NCBI RefSeq assembly: GCF_026151205.1
Contig: NC_087079.1
Span: forward strand, 4,297,230 to 4,361,229
Reading direction: 5' to 3'
Origin: Bolinopsis microptera
Lineage: Eukaryota; Ctenophora; Tentaculata; Lobata; Bolinopsidae
Length of the DNA: 64,000 bases
The notes under the pieces are model-generated. The model was not told the origin of the DNA. It did not search any database and saw only the letters and a list, made by a program, of their open reading frames with translations. Position numbers and translations under genes: made by a program. Positions 23,838 to 34,440 of the stretch are shown here, one piece after another. Within the stretch, counting starts at the first letter, position 1. Each line of letters starts with the position of its first letter.

Positions 23838-24638
23838 TTAAGGCATAAGGAAGCATTGTTGAGTTCTGAAACTAAGTTTAATCGATTTCTCGTGCAATTT
23901 TAGGTTAGGAGTGATCATCAAAATAAATTTTGAACAAAGTCGATATTTTGGTAAATTTCTAGCTTTCTGTCAGAAAATAAATCTTCATTCTATTAGGGGT
24001 AATTGGATGTAACTACAGTACAGCTGTACTTACACCCACTTTCACAAGCATGCAAGCTCACCTGGTCCAAAGAGCGGGAAACGGAGAACGAGCTCTGGTG
24101 ACGTCATAGTCACGTGACCTCAGGCTCATAATCACGTGACCTCAGACCCAATCAATTGGGGTCTGGCCTGTTCAGCCCCCTGTCACCCGATCTTGAGGTG
24201 ACGTACGACAACTCGTTAACCCAATCGATGTCTGCATGGAGGGCTGCAAATTTTCACATGCCAAACTCACAACGGTTTTTCGGAGTTGTGCGAGATGACG
24301 ACACATAGAGGCCGCAGAATTATGAGGACTACCAGATCCTGGTGGAACCTAAGCGATCCATGATATCACGACAGGCCCTAAATCCTACAGTTAAAGAAGA
24401 ATACACACCTAAAGGCGGCACCACAATCCTACAGTTTAAGAAGAATACTCACTTAAAGGCGGCACCACACTCCTACGGTTTAAGAAGAATACTCACTTAA
24501 AGGCGGCACCACACCCCTACAGTTAAAGTAGACTACTCACCTAAGAGCGTTGGGGCAGATGCTGTTTTTCTCGTACGCGATCTTGTTCTTCAGAATCTTG
24601 TCTAATCGATCCGCTCGTGAAACTCTTCCTGTAAACAT
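17508..24638 (-). CDS. Two-exon zinc-binding segment, probably the C-terminal tail of the DC-STAMP-domain gene
   Basis: Exons 24628-24541 (or from the ATG at 24638) and 17745-17508 join in phase across a 6.8-kb GT-AG intron (donor CTTAG|GTGAGTAG, acceptor CACTTTTAG|GG). The translation runs VSRADRLDKILKNKIAYEK, ICPNALRDLREKLPMVLL, NGRRCPGCDKKIKTGEGHQY, then LICSDCVKD and a short tail to the stop. The two CxxC pairs resemble the zinc-binding end of DCST proteins, and the acceptor ACAG at 24629-24630 is in phase with a possible donor in the main exon, giving a protein of about 826 aa. That link rests on a weak donor. The alternative is a separate small gene starting at 24638. Confidence 0.6.
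17739..20646. repeat. First copy of a 2,908-bp tandem duplication
   Basis: 17739-20646 and 20647-23554 are near-identical (for example GTAAATAAA versus GCAAATAAA, and small differences in the 44-bp arrays). The unit begins seven bases inside the last exon of the minus-strand gene and so carries its 3' splice acceptor. It also holds one 44-bp array and the left 2.4 kb of a transposon. Confidence 0.97.
17942..18236. repeat. 44-bp minisatellite, array 1 (about 6.7 copies)
   Basis: Unit AAAGGCGGCACCACAATCCT followed by ACAGTTAAAGAAGAATACTC and ACCT, with variants. Read on the minus strand each unit contains GTGAGTATTC, a strong splice-donor sequence close to the true donor of the neighbouring exon (GTGAGTAGTC at 24540). 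Confidence 0.95.
20647..23554. repeat. Second copy of the 2,908-bp tandem duplication
   Basis: Direct copy at an offset of exactly 2,908 bp. The junction at 20647 reads TTTGTCCAAGGTCCC: transposon interior fused to the duplicated exon edge. This copy continues past 23554 into the unduplicated right part of the transposon, so it is the original arrangement and the first copy is a partial duplication. Confidence 0.97.
20850..21144. repeat. 44-bp minisatellite, array 2
   Basis: The copy of array 1 carried by the 2.9-kb duplication, with scattered substitutions (CATACTCC, AAGAGGAATAC, AAGAAAAATAC) showing some divergence since duplication. Confidence 0.95.
21144..24380. mobile_element. Non-autonomous DNA transposon with about 540-bp terminal inverted repeats
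   Basis: The left end GGGCCTGTCGTGATATCATG at 21145 is mirrored at the right end (GATATCACGACAGGCCC, to about 24379). The inverted match runs about 540 bp (21145-21695 versus 23838-24379). Both ends are flanked by TA and the element splits a 44-bp array, as expected for an insertion with TA target duplication. The 2.2-kb interior has no open frame above about 100 codons, so no transposase is encoded. A 34-base C run (23804-23837) abuts the inner edge of the right arm. The left 2.4 kb appears again at 18237-20646 through the 2.9-kb duplication. Confidence 0.78.
23804..23837. repeat. Homopolymer run of 34 C
   Basis: Uninterrupted C run at the inner border of the right inverted arm of the transposon. 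Its length is unreliable in any sequencing technology, and an assembly join here is possible. Confidence 0.95.
24375..24540. repeat. 44-bp minisatellite, array 3 (about 4 copies)
   Basis: Same unit and same orientation as the arrays on the other side of the transposon. It ends directly on the donor of the exon at 24541: the last unit, TAAAGTAGACTACTCACCTAAG, is a variant of TAAAGAAGAATACTCACCTAAA. The array therefore merges into the real exon-intron junction. Confidence 0.92.
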
Positions 24639-24723
24639 CGTTACTTTAATGATAAAGAACACAGATTGTAACAAGGCTCACCATTTCATAATGATTAAAT
24701 ATGATCAATGATAGGCTACGAAT

Positions 24724-26886
24724 TCAATCACGATTTAAATATTCAATGTTGATGCTTTGATAAAAGCGTTTAATTGTACGTTTTAAAACCATAAAAGACT
24801 GACCTGTTTGAATAGCTTGATATAAAAACCGTGCTCGCTCTTCGGCCCGGTCTTTAAAGAACAGATTACAGATCTTCGAGTTAAGCCTTACGGTGTATGC
24901 ATCCAAAAGGGCTGAAACGAATACAGCGACTTTGGTAAAGACCAGCTTTATTAAGTAAATGCTATCCGATTTCGAAGCTCTAGGTAAACACTCGGCAGTC
25001 GACAAATTGAATCCGCGAATATTCATGGTGGAGCTGCTGCTTTTGTTAAAGTTTCCAAAAGCTACATCGAACCCCACCCCTGCTTCCATTCCATCGTAGG
25101 TTATCCCGTACTCCGCGTTCTCACTGACTACCTGCATGGTCCGGACTAAGAAAAAATCCAGTGTGACTGCAGTCACCGCCACCAGGGTGAATATGAGAGC
25201 AGGTAAACTTTTCGCTAGAAGCTCTTTTCTTTCCAGCTCTGACAACTTTTTGTCAAATGTACTCCGGTATTTTTGTCTTTTTTCCCAATTTCGGATCGGA
25301 GTGAGTTTGTTCATCGTACGGCATCTTTTTGCGGTTTCCTTTCGCCAGAGTCTTTTCACGTTGGTGTCCACCAGAAAATTGTCAAAGGAATCTTTGAGGA
25401 AATAGTTCTTGATGTAGTGCCTTGCGTCTATTATGCAAAGGAGGACCAGTAAATACAAAAGCTTTTCAAAAATAACAATGAGCCTATGAAATACTTGAAA
25501 AGAAAGACGCAGTATGTTTTTCAAATTTTCCTTGATCTCCTCGATATTGTGACCCTTAAGTTCACCCATCAAATTGTCGGTGTTGATGTCAACAATATCG
25601 ACACCGTTCTTTATGTCGTTTATGGTATTGTTTAAAGTCCCTTTTATGCTTTCACTAATAGTATCTATCACTCCAAAATCAGGGGCAGAGCAATCTGTTA
25701 ACCCAAAAGTAAAAGAGCCAACAACTTTATCACACGCCTTTCCAAATGCTTGCCCTGCTTCTTTGATGTCCTTGAGCTTCTCCAAGGATGCAGTTACTTT
25801 TTCTTGAAGTCCCGTATGTTGCTCCGCCATCTCTTCTTGCATCTCAGTCAATATGTTCTCGAACTCTTCAATCATTTCCTCAAGATCATCATCGATAGTG
25901 GTCATCTGCTCAGTATAGTTGAGAGCTAGCTCCTCCATTTGTTCGTACATACAGACAAGGGACCTAACACCCTCCTCAACATTAGCTTCTATATTTCCTA
26001 TTGGACCTTTCACGAGAAGCCCAAAACCGATAGAGAGAAGAACTGCTCTTCCGCGTCCTGCTAGGAGTGGTGGAACCATCAACAAGAAAGTTGTTTTAAG
26101 GTTGAGGCTTAGGAAACTGCCCATGGAAACTGCCATTGCAGTTGCAGCTCCAACAGCAGCTTCAATACTCAACGTATGTTCTTTGGAGACTGAGAAGTTT
26201 GTCAAATTGTACGATCTAGTCTCATTTAGCTGAGAGCGTGAGTATTCCTCGGTCTCCAAGATCAGATTACAGATTACGAAGAATATGAATCCATATAGTA
26301 GGCCCAGTGGCACATCACTCAAATTTGACGTCACAAACTTCTCCATTTTCTTTTGAAGTGATAGTTTCTTAGCCTTTCTCTTACGCTTCCTGTACATGTC
26401 GATAGACTCGATAGAGCCAAAAAGATCGCTGCCGTCAGAGCTACTGTCAAGATCTTGACTTAGTGAGATGCGGTTAGGAGAAAGGTTCATCTGCCGTCTT
26501 ACTTGAGAAGGGGATGGTGGAACATCCAACCTTGGACGGCTAACTGCAGTTATTTTCTCTAACGTTACATTTCTTTTCTTCTTTATAGCAGTTGCAGACC
26601 CACTACTGGCCGAACTGGAGGAATTAGCATCGCTATCATTAGATTTTGTGAAATAGACTGATTTTTCAGCCTGCTTTGCGATCATTTGAGAGGATGGTCT
26701 AGCAGGAACAGGACTACTAGCAGGAACGCAGCTACTGACCGAGTTCACGGAACTTGCATCCGAATCTTTAGATGTTGACTTATGATGGGGCTTACATTTC
26801 CGTTGCTGTCTTGTCTGAGTACTAGTAGGAGAAGTCTTTCTCTCCAAAAAAGGACTTTTGACTTTTCCCGGCGTTTTGTTGACCAT
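24724..26886 (-). CDS. DC-STAMP-domain multipass membrane protein (DCST1/DCST2-like), main exon
   Basis: This exon resembles DCST1/DCST2, membrane proteins needed for sperm-egg fusion; human DCST1 also has a C-terminal RING-type region. About 190 N-terminal residues are polar, Ser/Lys-rich and presumably cytosolic. The first membrane segment is VPLGLLYGFIFFVICNLIL near 193-211. Alanine/glycine-rich helices follow, with the family-like GFGLLVKGPIGNIEANVEEG block. After an extracellular coiled-coil-like region comes the DC-STAMP domain: helix LLYLLVLLCIIDARHYIKNY, the basic RNWEKRQKY stretch, helix LPALIFTLVAVTAVTLDFFL and a final hydrophobic helix before ERARFLYQ. Read through, it stops at TGA 24724-24726. 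The exon could instead end at 24732 on a weak donor (AATC|GTGATT) and join, in phase, the zinc-binding exons at 24628-24541 and 17745-17508. Confidence 0.85.
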   Translation of the reverse strand: MVNKTPGKVKSPFLERKTSPTSTQTRQQRKCKPHHKSTSKDSDASSVNSVSSCVPASSPVPARPSSQMIAKQAEKSVYFTKSNDSDANSSSSASSGSATAIKKKRNVTLEKITAVSRPRLDVPPSPSQVRRQMNLSPNRISLSQDLDSSSDGSDLFGSIESIDMYRKRKRKAKKLSLQKKMEKFVTSNLSDVPLGLLYGFIFFVICNLILETEEYSRSQLNETRSYNLTNFSVSKEHTLSIEAAVGAATAMAVSMGSFLSLNLKTTFLLMVPPLLAGRGRAVLLSIGFGLLVKGPIGNIEANVEEGVRSLVCMYEQMEELALNYTEQMTTIDDDLEEMIEEFENILTEMQEEMAEQHTGLQEKVTASLEKLKDIKEAGQAFGKACDKVVGSFTFGLTDCSAPDFGVIDTISESIKGTLNNTINDIKNGVDIVDINTDNLMGELKGHNIEEIKENLKNILRLSFQVFHRLIVIFEKLLYLLVLLCIIDARHYIKNYFLKDSFDNFLVDTNVKRLWRKETAKRCRTMNKLTPIRNWEKRQKYRSTFDKKLSELERKELLAKSLPALIFTLVAVTAVTLDFFLVRTMQVVSENAEYGITYDGMEAGVGFDVAFGNFNKSSSSTMNIRGFNLSTAECLPRASKSDSIYLIKLVFTKVAVFVSALLDAYTVRLNSKICNLFFKDRAEERARFLYQAIQTGQSFMVLKRTIKRFYQSINIEYLNRD

Positions 26887-28135
26887 TACTTTGTGGCCTG
26901 CTCTCTTTGTGGGTCACTAAATGTTTAAAAGGTATCTTATGCTCGAACCTAGTAAGATGTGGTGGATAATTAATAAATGTTCACAGCTCGTACTCTCTGA
27001 GATTCGTGAAAATTAACATTTTACCGATAGTACAATTTGTACTACAAACTAAAGTTGCTGTTTGAACAATAATTGCACCGGTTAGCGGACGCTAAATTGT
27101 AGATTCCCATCAATCGTTGGCATTGCCCTTTAAAATTTAAAATTATAATTAATGATCGTTTTATGTTGGTCAAAATATCAAATAATGGTTCTTTATTCAT
27201 TGCATCCTTGGAGCGCTACAAAAATCATCAAGGGGTTGCTATTGTCAATTATTCAAATTTAAAAATTTAAATGACCGGACACCGTAGCCTGCGCCTGTGC
27301 AGCAGTGGTGATATGCAGCTAAAAGTTTGAAGAACAAAAGTCAAAAACGATGTTCGAAGACTGAAGGAATGGTTATTTACAAGTTAACATAAGTTGTTAG
27401 ATTAAATAAAATGGTGGTCGTGAAATCCGTGGTAGGTAATGTAACTCATGATAACATTTATCATGGTCCATTTCGTATAACAAATCAATCACTCGACAAT
27501 CATGTTCAACATAACATCAGCATCATAATTTGTTCAACGATTACTAATATCGGGAGCCAACTGCCAAGTCGGTGGTTGCAGTTGCACCATGCACTCACAA
27601 CAAAACGAGAAGTTTGTATGTTGTAAATGTAGCGCATCAATGATCAAGTAAATTGTAAAGCTAAAGAAAATCTTGAACTACTTAATGCTTAATTCAAATT
27701 GTATGCCTGGTGCCGCGCATTTGAAAGTGTAATTCAGTCAATCGTCAAATCGTGCAAACGTATGCCTAATCTCTATTCGGTTAATCATAATGAACATGAT
27801 AGCCTGAGGTCCCCAGGTATTGGTAAACCACTTCTAACCATTTTATACTTTTTTAGAAAAAGAAAGAGTTGATGAAAAAAATCGAATATCTTTGCCGTTA
27901 CGAAAGCATCTCATTTGAGATTCTTTAATCTTTATTGACACTATATAATATATTATTGAGCTATAATAATAATATTATTAAGCTCGTGCAGCTAATGTAA
28001 ACTTAAAATTTATTGATAGCGTATGGACAGCAAATTGCAGAACACGATATTATCGTACCTTTTAGAAAATCAGTGCGATTATAGTTTTGTAGTCAATTAA
28101 CTTGGACCGTGGACGGTAAACAGACAGAATTAATT
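26887..28135. other. Upstream region of the DC-STAMP-domain gene; no gene seen
   Basis: AT-rich, with only short open frames. A dispersed-repeat copy lies at 27764-27817. Any promoter for the minus-strand gene should lie just above 26887, but I see no clear TATA or initiator motif. Confidence 0.5.
27764..27817. repeat. Dispersed repeat, copy 1 (diverged)
   Basis: Contains CTAATCTCTATTCGG followed by GATAGCCTGAGGTCCCCAGG, shared with copies at 29082 and 29580. This is the most diverged of the three. Confidence 0.6.
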
Positions 28136-28225
28136 GATGACGACACGTAGAGACTAGTACTTCCAAATCCCGGTGGAACTACTTTGATCCAATATATAAC
28201 TATATCACGACTAGACATGCCCTAA
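28136..28225. repeat. Diverged relic of the long-inverted-repeat transposon end
   Basis: The order GATGACGACACGTAGAG, CCCGGTGGAACTA, GATCCA, ATATCACGAC, ATGCCCTAA matches the right end of the transposon at about 24290-24380 (GATGACGACACATAGAGG ... CTGGTGGAACCTAAGCGATC ... ATATCACGACAGGCCCTAA). An older family member therefore inserted nearby. Confidence 0.65.
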
Positions 28226-29081
28226 CAGTAGTAGTAGTGGAAGGTGGATTATACTTTGTAGACAACACAGTCACACAAAATAATGTACGGAATATCCTGC
28301 TAGGTATTCAACTTAAGGGCAGGCAATCATGTGCTTATCATAACTCTCTTGTGAGCTGTGTGTTGTGGGTTGCCAAGACCAAGCCCTCTCATATAAAGAA
28401 ATCGAGTAAGTATCGCAGCAAATAATTAACTTTACACTTACAGTAACTATAAATACTCGGGTACGTCGCGTAGTACGCGTTTTAGTATGAAACATTTACG
28501 TTGAGGTGCGAGCCTGTCGAGATAGACTGACAGAGCCTGAGAAAGGAGAAATTACAAAAGTAAAAAGTAAGCTTAATTTAATAATCCTCACTCCAAGTCC
28601 ATCACCACTCAATATCACGTGATACAATTCCAGTTCTGCCCTCCCACTAGCTGCTCAACAAACAATTATCTCAAGCGTAAGTTGATGGGTGTGAGACTGA
28701 CACTATCTTTGAGAAGTTCATAGGACTAAATCTACTCTCTCAGAAGTTCACAGGGCTTGTTAAAATATTGCCATTGAATTATATACTTTCTACCTTTGAG
28801 CAGTTCTTTCTAAATTATAACTTTACAATTTAGTGTCACTGTCATATGGCTTTGAAGGAACTAAAATTACGTACATGTACGCGAGCAGATCTTGAGTCAA
28901 TCTGCACTCACTTGTCCCATGCATTCTACAACGGACAACCGAACGTGCTAAATCACTTCTCACTTGAATCGATGCATTTTTCAACTCTCGCTAATTTCGC
29001 GCGGAATCACCCAACATGACATAAAATTTAAATGCTCCCTTTATCGACGAAAAACTCTTTCGATCACGTGATATGATCTTA

Positions 29082-29154
29082 CTGGACGGTGCTCAGCCTG
29101 TCATTCTGCCGAATCTCTAATGTTTATGAACAGTATATAGCCTGGGGTCCCCAG
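29082..29154. repeat. Dispersed repeat, copy 2
   Basis: GGACGGTGCTCAGCCTGTCA, then TTCTGCCGAATCTCTAATG, TTTATGAACAG and CCTGGGGTCCCCAGG, homologous to the 29580 copy. The end GGGGTCCCC is a palindrome. Confidence 0.75.
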
Positions 29155-29579
29155 GTTGAGGTAAGACGTGATCATATAACTTATAGCGAGAAATTAGTCT
29201 TTCCGTTAAAGCATATGCTTCAGTTAGGGATTTCGGTAATATATATTTAAGGATTAGGATTAGGGTCAGAGTAGAGGGCTGTTAAGGTTTTGAATAGTCT
29301 CTCAGGTCCATCTGGACAAGGTGTTTATGTAGATCACGTAATATAGACATAGTCGAGTGAAGAGTGATTAATCAACATCCTTCCACAACTTAAGCTTCTT
29401 TTGATCAATTTGACAACAAACAATAAGATTTAATTTCCGGGTTGTGTGTGCAGGTACGTATGTACGTGTTTAGAGCTTTACTGGCGCAAGTTCTACTGAT
29501 AAGACGGTATAGACGACAAAAAACTGATTTAATTGTAAAAAGGATAATCAATTGGAAATAAGAGCTTATGTTTTTTTTA

Positions 29580-29663
29580 CTGGGCGGCGCTCAGCCTGTC
29601 ATTCCGCCGAATCTCTATTCGGTGGTTCGTATGTTTATGAACAGATAGCCTGTGGTCCCCAGG
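29580..29663. repeat. Dispersed repeat, copy 3 (most complete)
   Basis: GGGCGGCGCTCAGCCTGTCA, TTCCGCCGAATCTCTATTCG, GTGGTTCGTATGTTTATGAA and CAGATAGCCTGTGGTCCCCAGG. It contains the hairpin CCGAAT-CTCT-ATTCGG. With copies at 27764 and 29082 it forms a small dispersed family, probably a short non-autonomous element. Confidence 0.75.
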
Positions 29664-30404
29664 AAATGTTGTTGTGATTACTGCTTATGTTAGGTAACTT
29701 ACTTCCCAAAAATTTGTGTGCCAAAACTTTGGGCGGGAGATATGGACTTGTTTGTTTGCCATTAATTTAATTTTCCATTAATTTTATTCATTTGCCATTA
29801 ATTTGAATAGAAAAAATTTGGGCGAGAGGATCGCTAACATGTTTGGGAACCAAGGTTTATCAATAACTGCATTGATATACCACAAACATTGATATTTCAG
29901 CATCATCATGTTTTATATTGTCCGCGAGTTTGTATTAAGTTTGATCGTAGATAAGTCATACCAAATCCATGCACCGAGCTGAGACATGGATCAGACTTCT
30001 AGCAGTAGCTAGCCAAGGTATACTAGCGGCCTCTAAATTATCTCTTCGTCAAGTAGAAGTGTGAATGTCAGCATCCGGTTTCTCATCCGACCCTCAAATA
30101 TAATGCACCTAATAAGTTAATCTCATTATGTTTTAGAGGGAATCAACCGATCGGATAACTTAAACGATCCCAAGGTGTATCCGTTCAGCTGCAGTTTGTA
30201 TTTTGAATCTAGGTTTCCGTTACTGAGTATTTGTTTCCTGTTTGTGGAATTAATAAAATGATAACAACCTCTGATTTGAACTTTATTTCGATGTGGTTTA
30301 TTTAAAATTCGTTGATCATGGGACTTATTTATTTAGAACCTTATTCTTCAATTGAAATTTTGGCCATCAGCTTGTTATTAATAACAATGTGGTTATGATA
30401 ACAC

Positions 30405-31000
30405 TAGTGTAACCCGGCCTTCGGCCGGGATTTCACTGCCGCAGTTAAAAAGGGTAGGAGCATTTACCCGTTGAGTCAGAACCCGCATTAGGTGAGCAAT
30501 TCTATTCGGAGTGCCCTCACGTATCCAATGGTATCTTAAACAATAGTAATAGTATCTTAAACAATAATCAATAGAAATTAACCCTTAACACCACACCCGC
30601 CTATCATATTTGTGAACACGCATAACATTGTCGTATGGAAGTGTGAACTCTCTCTCTGCAGTCCAAACAGTGCCCCCTCCCCTAATGAGATTATAGTATA
30701 GACAGCGAATCTTACCCGGGTAACTCAATTACACTAATTATGCAGCTACATATATATATGCGAGCCCCGTAACTCTTACCGTTCTGCTCAAGCCATATTA
30801 TGTAACATTTGTGGTACAAAACCATCAATTAAACCACCTACCAACGACCGATTTAAAAAACCTTTATCATTTAACTTCGTCAGAGTATTGTCGGCACTTT
30901 ACCGAAAAAATCAGTCCCGCAACTCTTACCGTTTTCTTGATTAAGCCGCTCGGAAATTACAAACAGACAGACAGACACACATTCTGGGATTATAAGTTAG
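30405..31000. mobile_element. Possible degenerate transposable element
   Basis: Begins near a GC-only hairpin at 30413-30429 (CCCGGCC-TTC-GGCCGGG) in otherwise AT-rich DNA. It contains two diverged copies of AACTCTTACCGTT followed by AAGCC (30771 and 30922) and ends near GAAATTACAAACAGACAGACAGACACAC, a simple-repeat end of the sort seen on LINE-like insertions. No protein homology is visible, so this is a weak call from composition and layout. Confidence 0.35.
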
Positions 31001-33279
31001 ATAACAATACCTGCGGTGTCGTTATTAACTACTGAAGCATAGTGTTATAGTAGCCATATCTTTTTGATTTATTTACGTCCCTTATTTGAAAAAGTTGGTG
31101 CAATTGTGCCCCCTTTTGCTCAGAATTACAGGGCTGTTCACTATCCCGGCTCAAGGTCAAAAGGAAATCGCGGCAAGTGCGGAATCGCGATATTCCCATT
31201 CTCCGCGACAAATTTGTTATTAGTGAGATTTGGAACAATGAGAACATTGATCAATTGTTAAGACAATTAATCTATATTATAACTTTATAACATACCTTGC
31301 GAACACAATATGGACAAAAACTCATGAGGGAATTTCTACGAACATAGTGATAGTGAAAAACTTATACAAAGGATGCCATAATGCTGGCAACATGCCGCAA
31401 CCTCTAAATAGCCACCTCTAACTCTAAGTCGTACACACAAACCAACTAGCAAGTTATTACCCTACGAACCAGTCTACCCCTAATTCATAATTCTATTCGT
31501 GCAAATATATTATTTTTCGTTGCGATTTTCGAGATTCTCGCCACGATTTTGCCTAGTTTGGCTTGTTGCGGCGCCGCGATTTTTGGCCTAAATAATCGCG
31601 ATTTTCTTTCGTCCTTGTCCCGGCTGCTCATTGTTTTCAATATTCAAATAGCTGCATAGACAACGACGAAAGGAAAATAATTTCAGTCTTTAAAATTAGA
31701 GTTTAACTTACAGTTTGATTGAAACTTTAATTAAAACTTTAAGGACAAACAAATATGTACTTGTGTAATTGTATATTCAATAAGTCAATTTTACTCTGGA
31801 TCTATAATGATACCGTCTTTAGCAAACTCATGACCTCAAACACTATACAAATCCAAAATGGAGTTTTTCGTTAATTCTAGAGGCGTTAGTGTTATTCAAC
31901 TTTTACAGTTGTTCGAGACACGTTTAATTTGCTATTGTATTACTATATTATGCTTAATACAACCAGCAAACTTTTAATGCCAATGGTGGCATTCGTCCTT
32001 TTAGTTAAAGGCATAAATTTATAAATGTATGAACTTCTTTCATTCAAATTTCTTATTGTTTCTGAATAGACTCAGTAAAGACAAATTCTAATGGAAATAA
32101 ATAGCTGAATAACGTATCGACATTTCTACGTCATACTCATATTCTCAAATCATTTGTTATATAGTAGTGTTGAAAGTATTATAAATGTATGAACTTCTTT
32201 AAGGATTGCTAAAATGAGACCTTTTAGCGGAACCCCTTAGTAGCCCTTAAAGTTAACTAAACTGAAACAAATGTCTCTTCTCCGCTTATAATTAAGATCA
32301 CAGATTGATCCCTCCTAAAAACAATCAATAAGATATGCTGGGACCAACTAATTCTAAAGAAATTTCACTTTGTACATACTGATCGTGTACGTACCGCGTG
32401 ACATTCGCCCATTGTTATTATTACAGTTCTGCCCGTATTTTAACAAATATTTGTTAAAATACCGGGAGACAGTCACTATTTTTGCTTGATCTTTGAATGA
32501 TGACGTTTGACAGACTGAATACGATTTTTGTTTTAAACACATTCTTACTTTGTAAGAAAATGTTTCTGAGTATGTGCAAAGGTAGTCGCTACGTTTATGT
32601 ACATGTCGTTTATTTAGGACCATACTGATGGTGATTTTGCAAACTAATGTAGTTTAACGCATCAAATAACTTACAAGGTTAATGTGTTACTATTATACCG
32701 AGTTTCTTAATTGCATCGGTTAAGAATCAACTATTATTATTATTAACAATAATCAGCTATATTATCACTTTCGACCGTTTTCAATTCTTCATTCTGCTTT
32801 ACTACACCGTTGGCGTTTTAAATGATTCCTAAATATATTCTACCCTCGTTGAAAGTTTAGTGTCATCTGGCTAAGGGAAAATCAACTGCAAAGAGCAATG
32901 GACAATATAATCTGATTGGGCCAATCGTTTTCCGTAACCTCAACTGTGCCTTTCATTTGTTAATGTATTCAGTATTATCGAGTTTTTAACCAAAACTCAA
33001 AATTGGGTAGAGTGGAATGAGGCCCTTGTCTCCTTTTTCAAACAAAAGAAAATTATGACAAGTTAAATTACTGTTACCGTACCGAAACACAAAATCATAC
33101 CGAGAATGAAATCGGTCGATCGCTTTTCTCGTTCATAAATCATAATTGGAAATTTTGTAAGAATCTCACCATGATTAATTTGTATTCCTGTCATCTATAA
33201 CATCGAATTAGAATATTGTGAACTAAAACTAAACCTACTAAAGTTAAACGACTTTTGATGAGTCTTAAAAAAATTAAAA
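31001..33279. other. Gene-free AT-rich stretch
   Basis: No supported exon, RNA or array. The short open frames here lack motifs and splice-consistent partners. Confidence 0.5.
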
Positions 33280-33995
33280 ATGAGTAAAAGGAGTAGAAGG
33301 GGTAGAAGGGGTAGAAGGGGTAGAAGGGGTAGAAGGGGTAGAAGGGGTAGAAGGGGTAGAAGGGGTAGAAGGGTAGAAGGGGTAGAAGGGGTAGAAGGGT
33401 TAGAAAGGGTAGAAGGGGTAGAAGGGGTAGAAGGGGTAGAAGGGGTAGAAGGGGTAGAAGGGGTAGAAGGGGTAGAAGGGTAGAAGGGGTAGAAGGGGTA
33501 GAAGTAGAAGGGGTAGAAGGGGTAGAAGGGGTAGAAGGGGTAGAAGGGGTTAGAAGGGGTAGAAGGGTAGAAGGGGTAGAAGGGGTAGAAGGGTAGAAGG
33601 GGTAGAAGGGTAGAAGGGGTAAGAAGGGTAGAAGGGGTAGAAGGGGTAGAAGGGGTAAAGGGTAGAATGGTAGAAGGGGTAGAAGGGTTAGAAGGGTAGA
33701 AGGGGTAGAAGGGGTAGAATGGTAGAAGGGGTAGAAGGGGTAGAAGGGGTAAAAGGGGTAGAAGGGGTAGAAGGGTAGAAGGGGTAAAAAAGGCAAAAGG
33801 GGTAGAAGGGGTAAAAAAGGTAAAAAAGGTAAAAGGGGTAGAAGGGGTAAAAAAGGTAAAGGGGGTAGAAGGGGTTAAAAAGGTAAAAGGGGTAGAAGCG
33901 GTAAAAAAGGTAAAAGGGGTAAAAGGGGTAAAAGGGGTAGAAGGGGTAAAAAAATAAAAAAGGTAAAAAAGGTAAAAAAGGTAGAATGGGTAACG
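33280..33995. repeat. 9-bp purine-rich minisatellite (GGTAGAAGG)n
   Basis: About 80 units of AGAAGGGGT/GTAGAAGGG with single-base indels. It shifts near 33780 into an AAAAAGGTAAAAGG variety. The top strand is almost pure purine apart from one T per unit. Long open frames on both strands (FYP, TPS and RRG repeats) come from the 9-bp period and are not genes. Confidence 0.97.
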
Positions 33996-34440
33996 GTTAT
34001 TCTTGCCAGCACTGTGATACTCTAATCGTGCTGATAAGTTAATTTGTTCAGGTTTATCCACTGCTAATGTTGCTCATAAATGTAATCGAACACGAGGTTG
34101 CGACCTTCTTCAATTTTTCTTTAATCGTCTGTGTTTGTAAATAACTATAAAGCGATATATTGAATCCATCAAATTCATTTCATGCCGTTTATAACAATCT
34201 TCTTTGCTGCTTAGATTACAAATGTTAATGATTTTGAGATCAAATGCTTGGTCAAAATTTGTATTTTCTAAGAATCGCCTTATCAGGATTGAACATTGAA
34301 AGACTGATCTCATTCGGATAACAGTACTACTTTATTTCTAGAAGCGCTATCAGATCATCAAATAGATTCCTCACCATCGCGCAGGAAATCCTTTATTGTG
34401 GGAAGCATGTGTCAAAACTAAACTAAGAAATTAGACAAAC

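Noticed and set aside
33191-34061. Minus-strand frames of 200-290 codons rich in Phe/Tyr/Pro/Ser/Thr and a plus-strand RRG frame
   Set aside because: By-products of a 9-bp repeat; no unique sequence, start context or splice partner.
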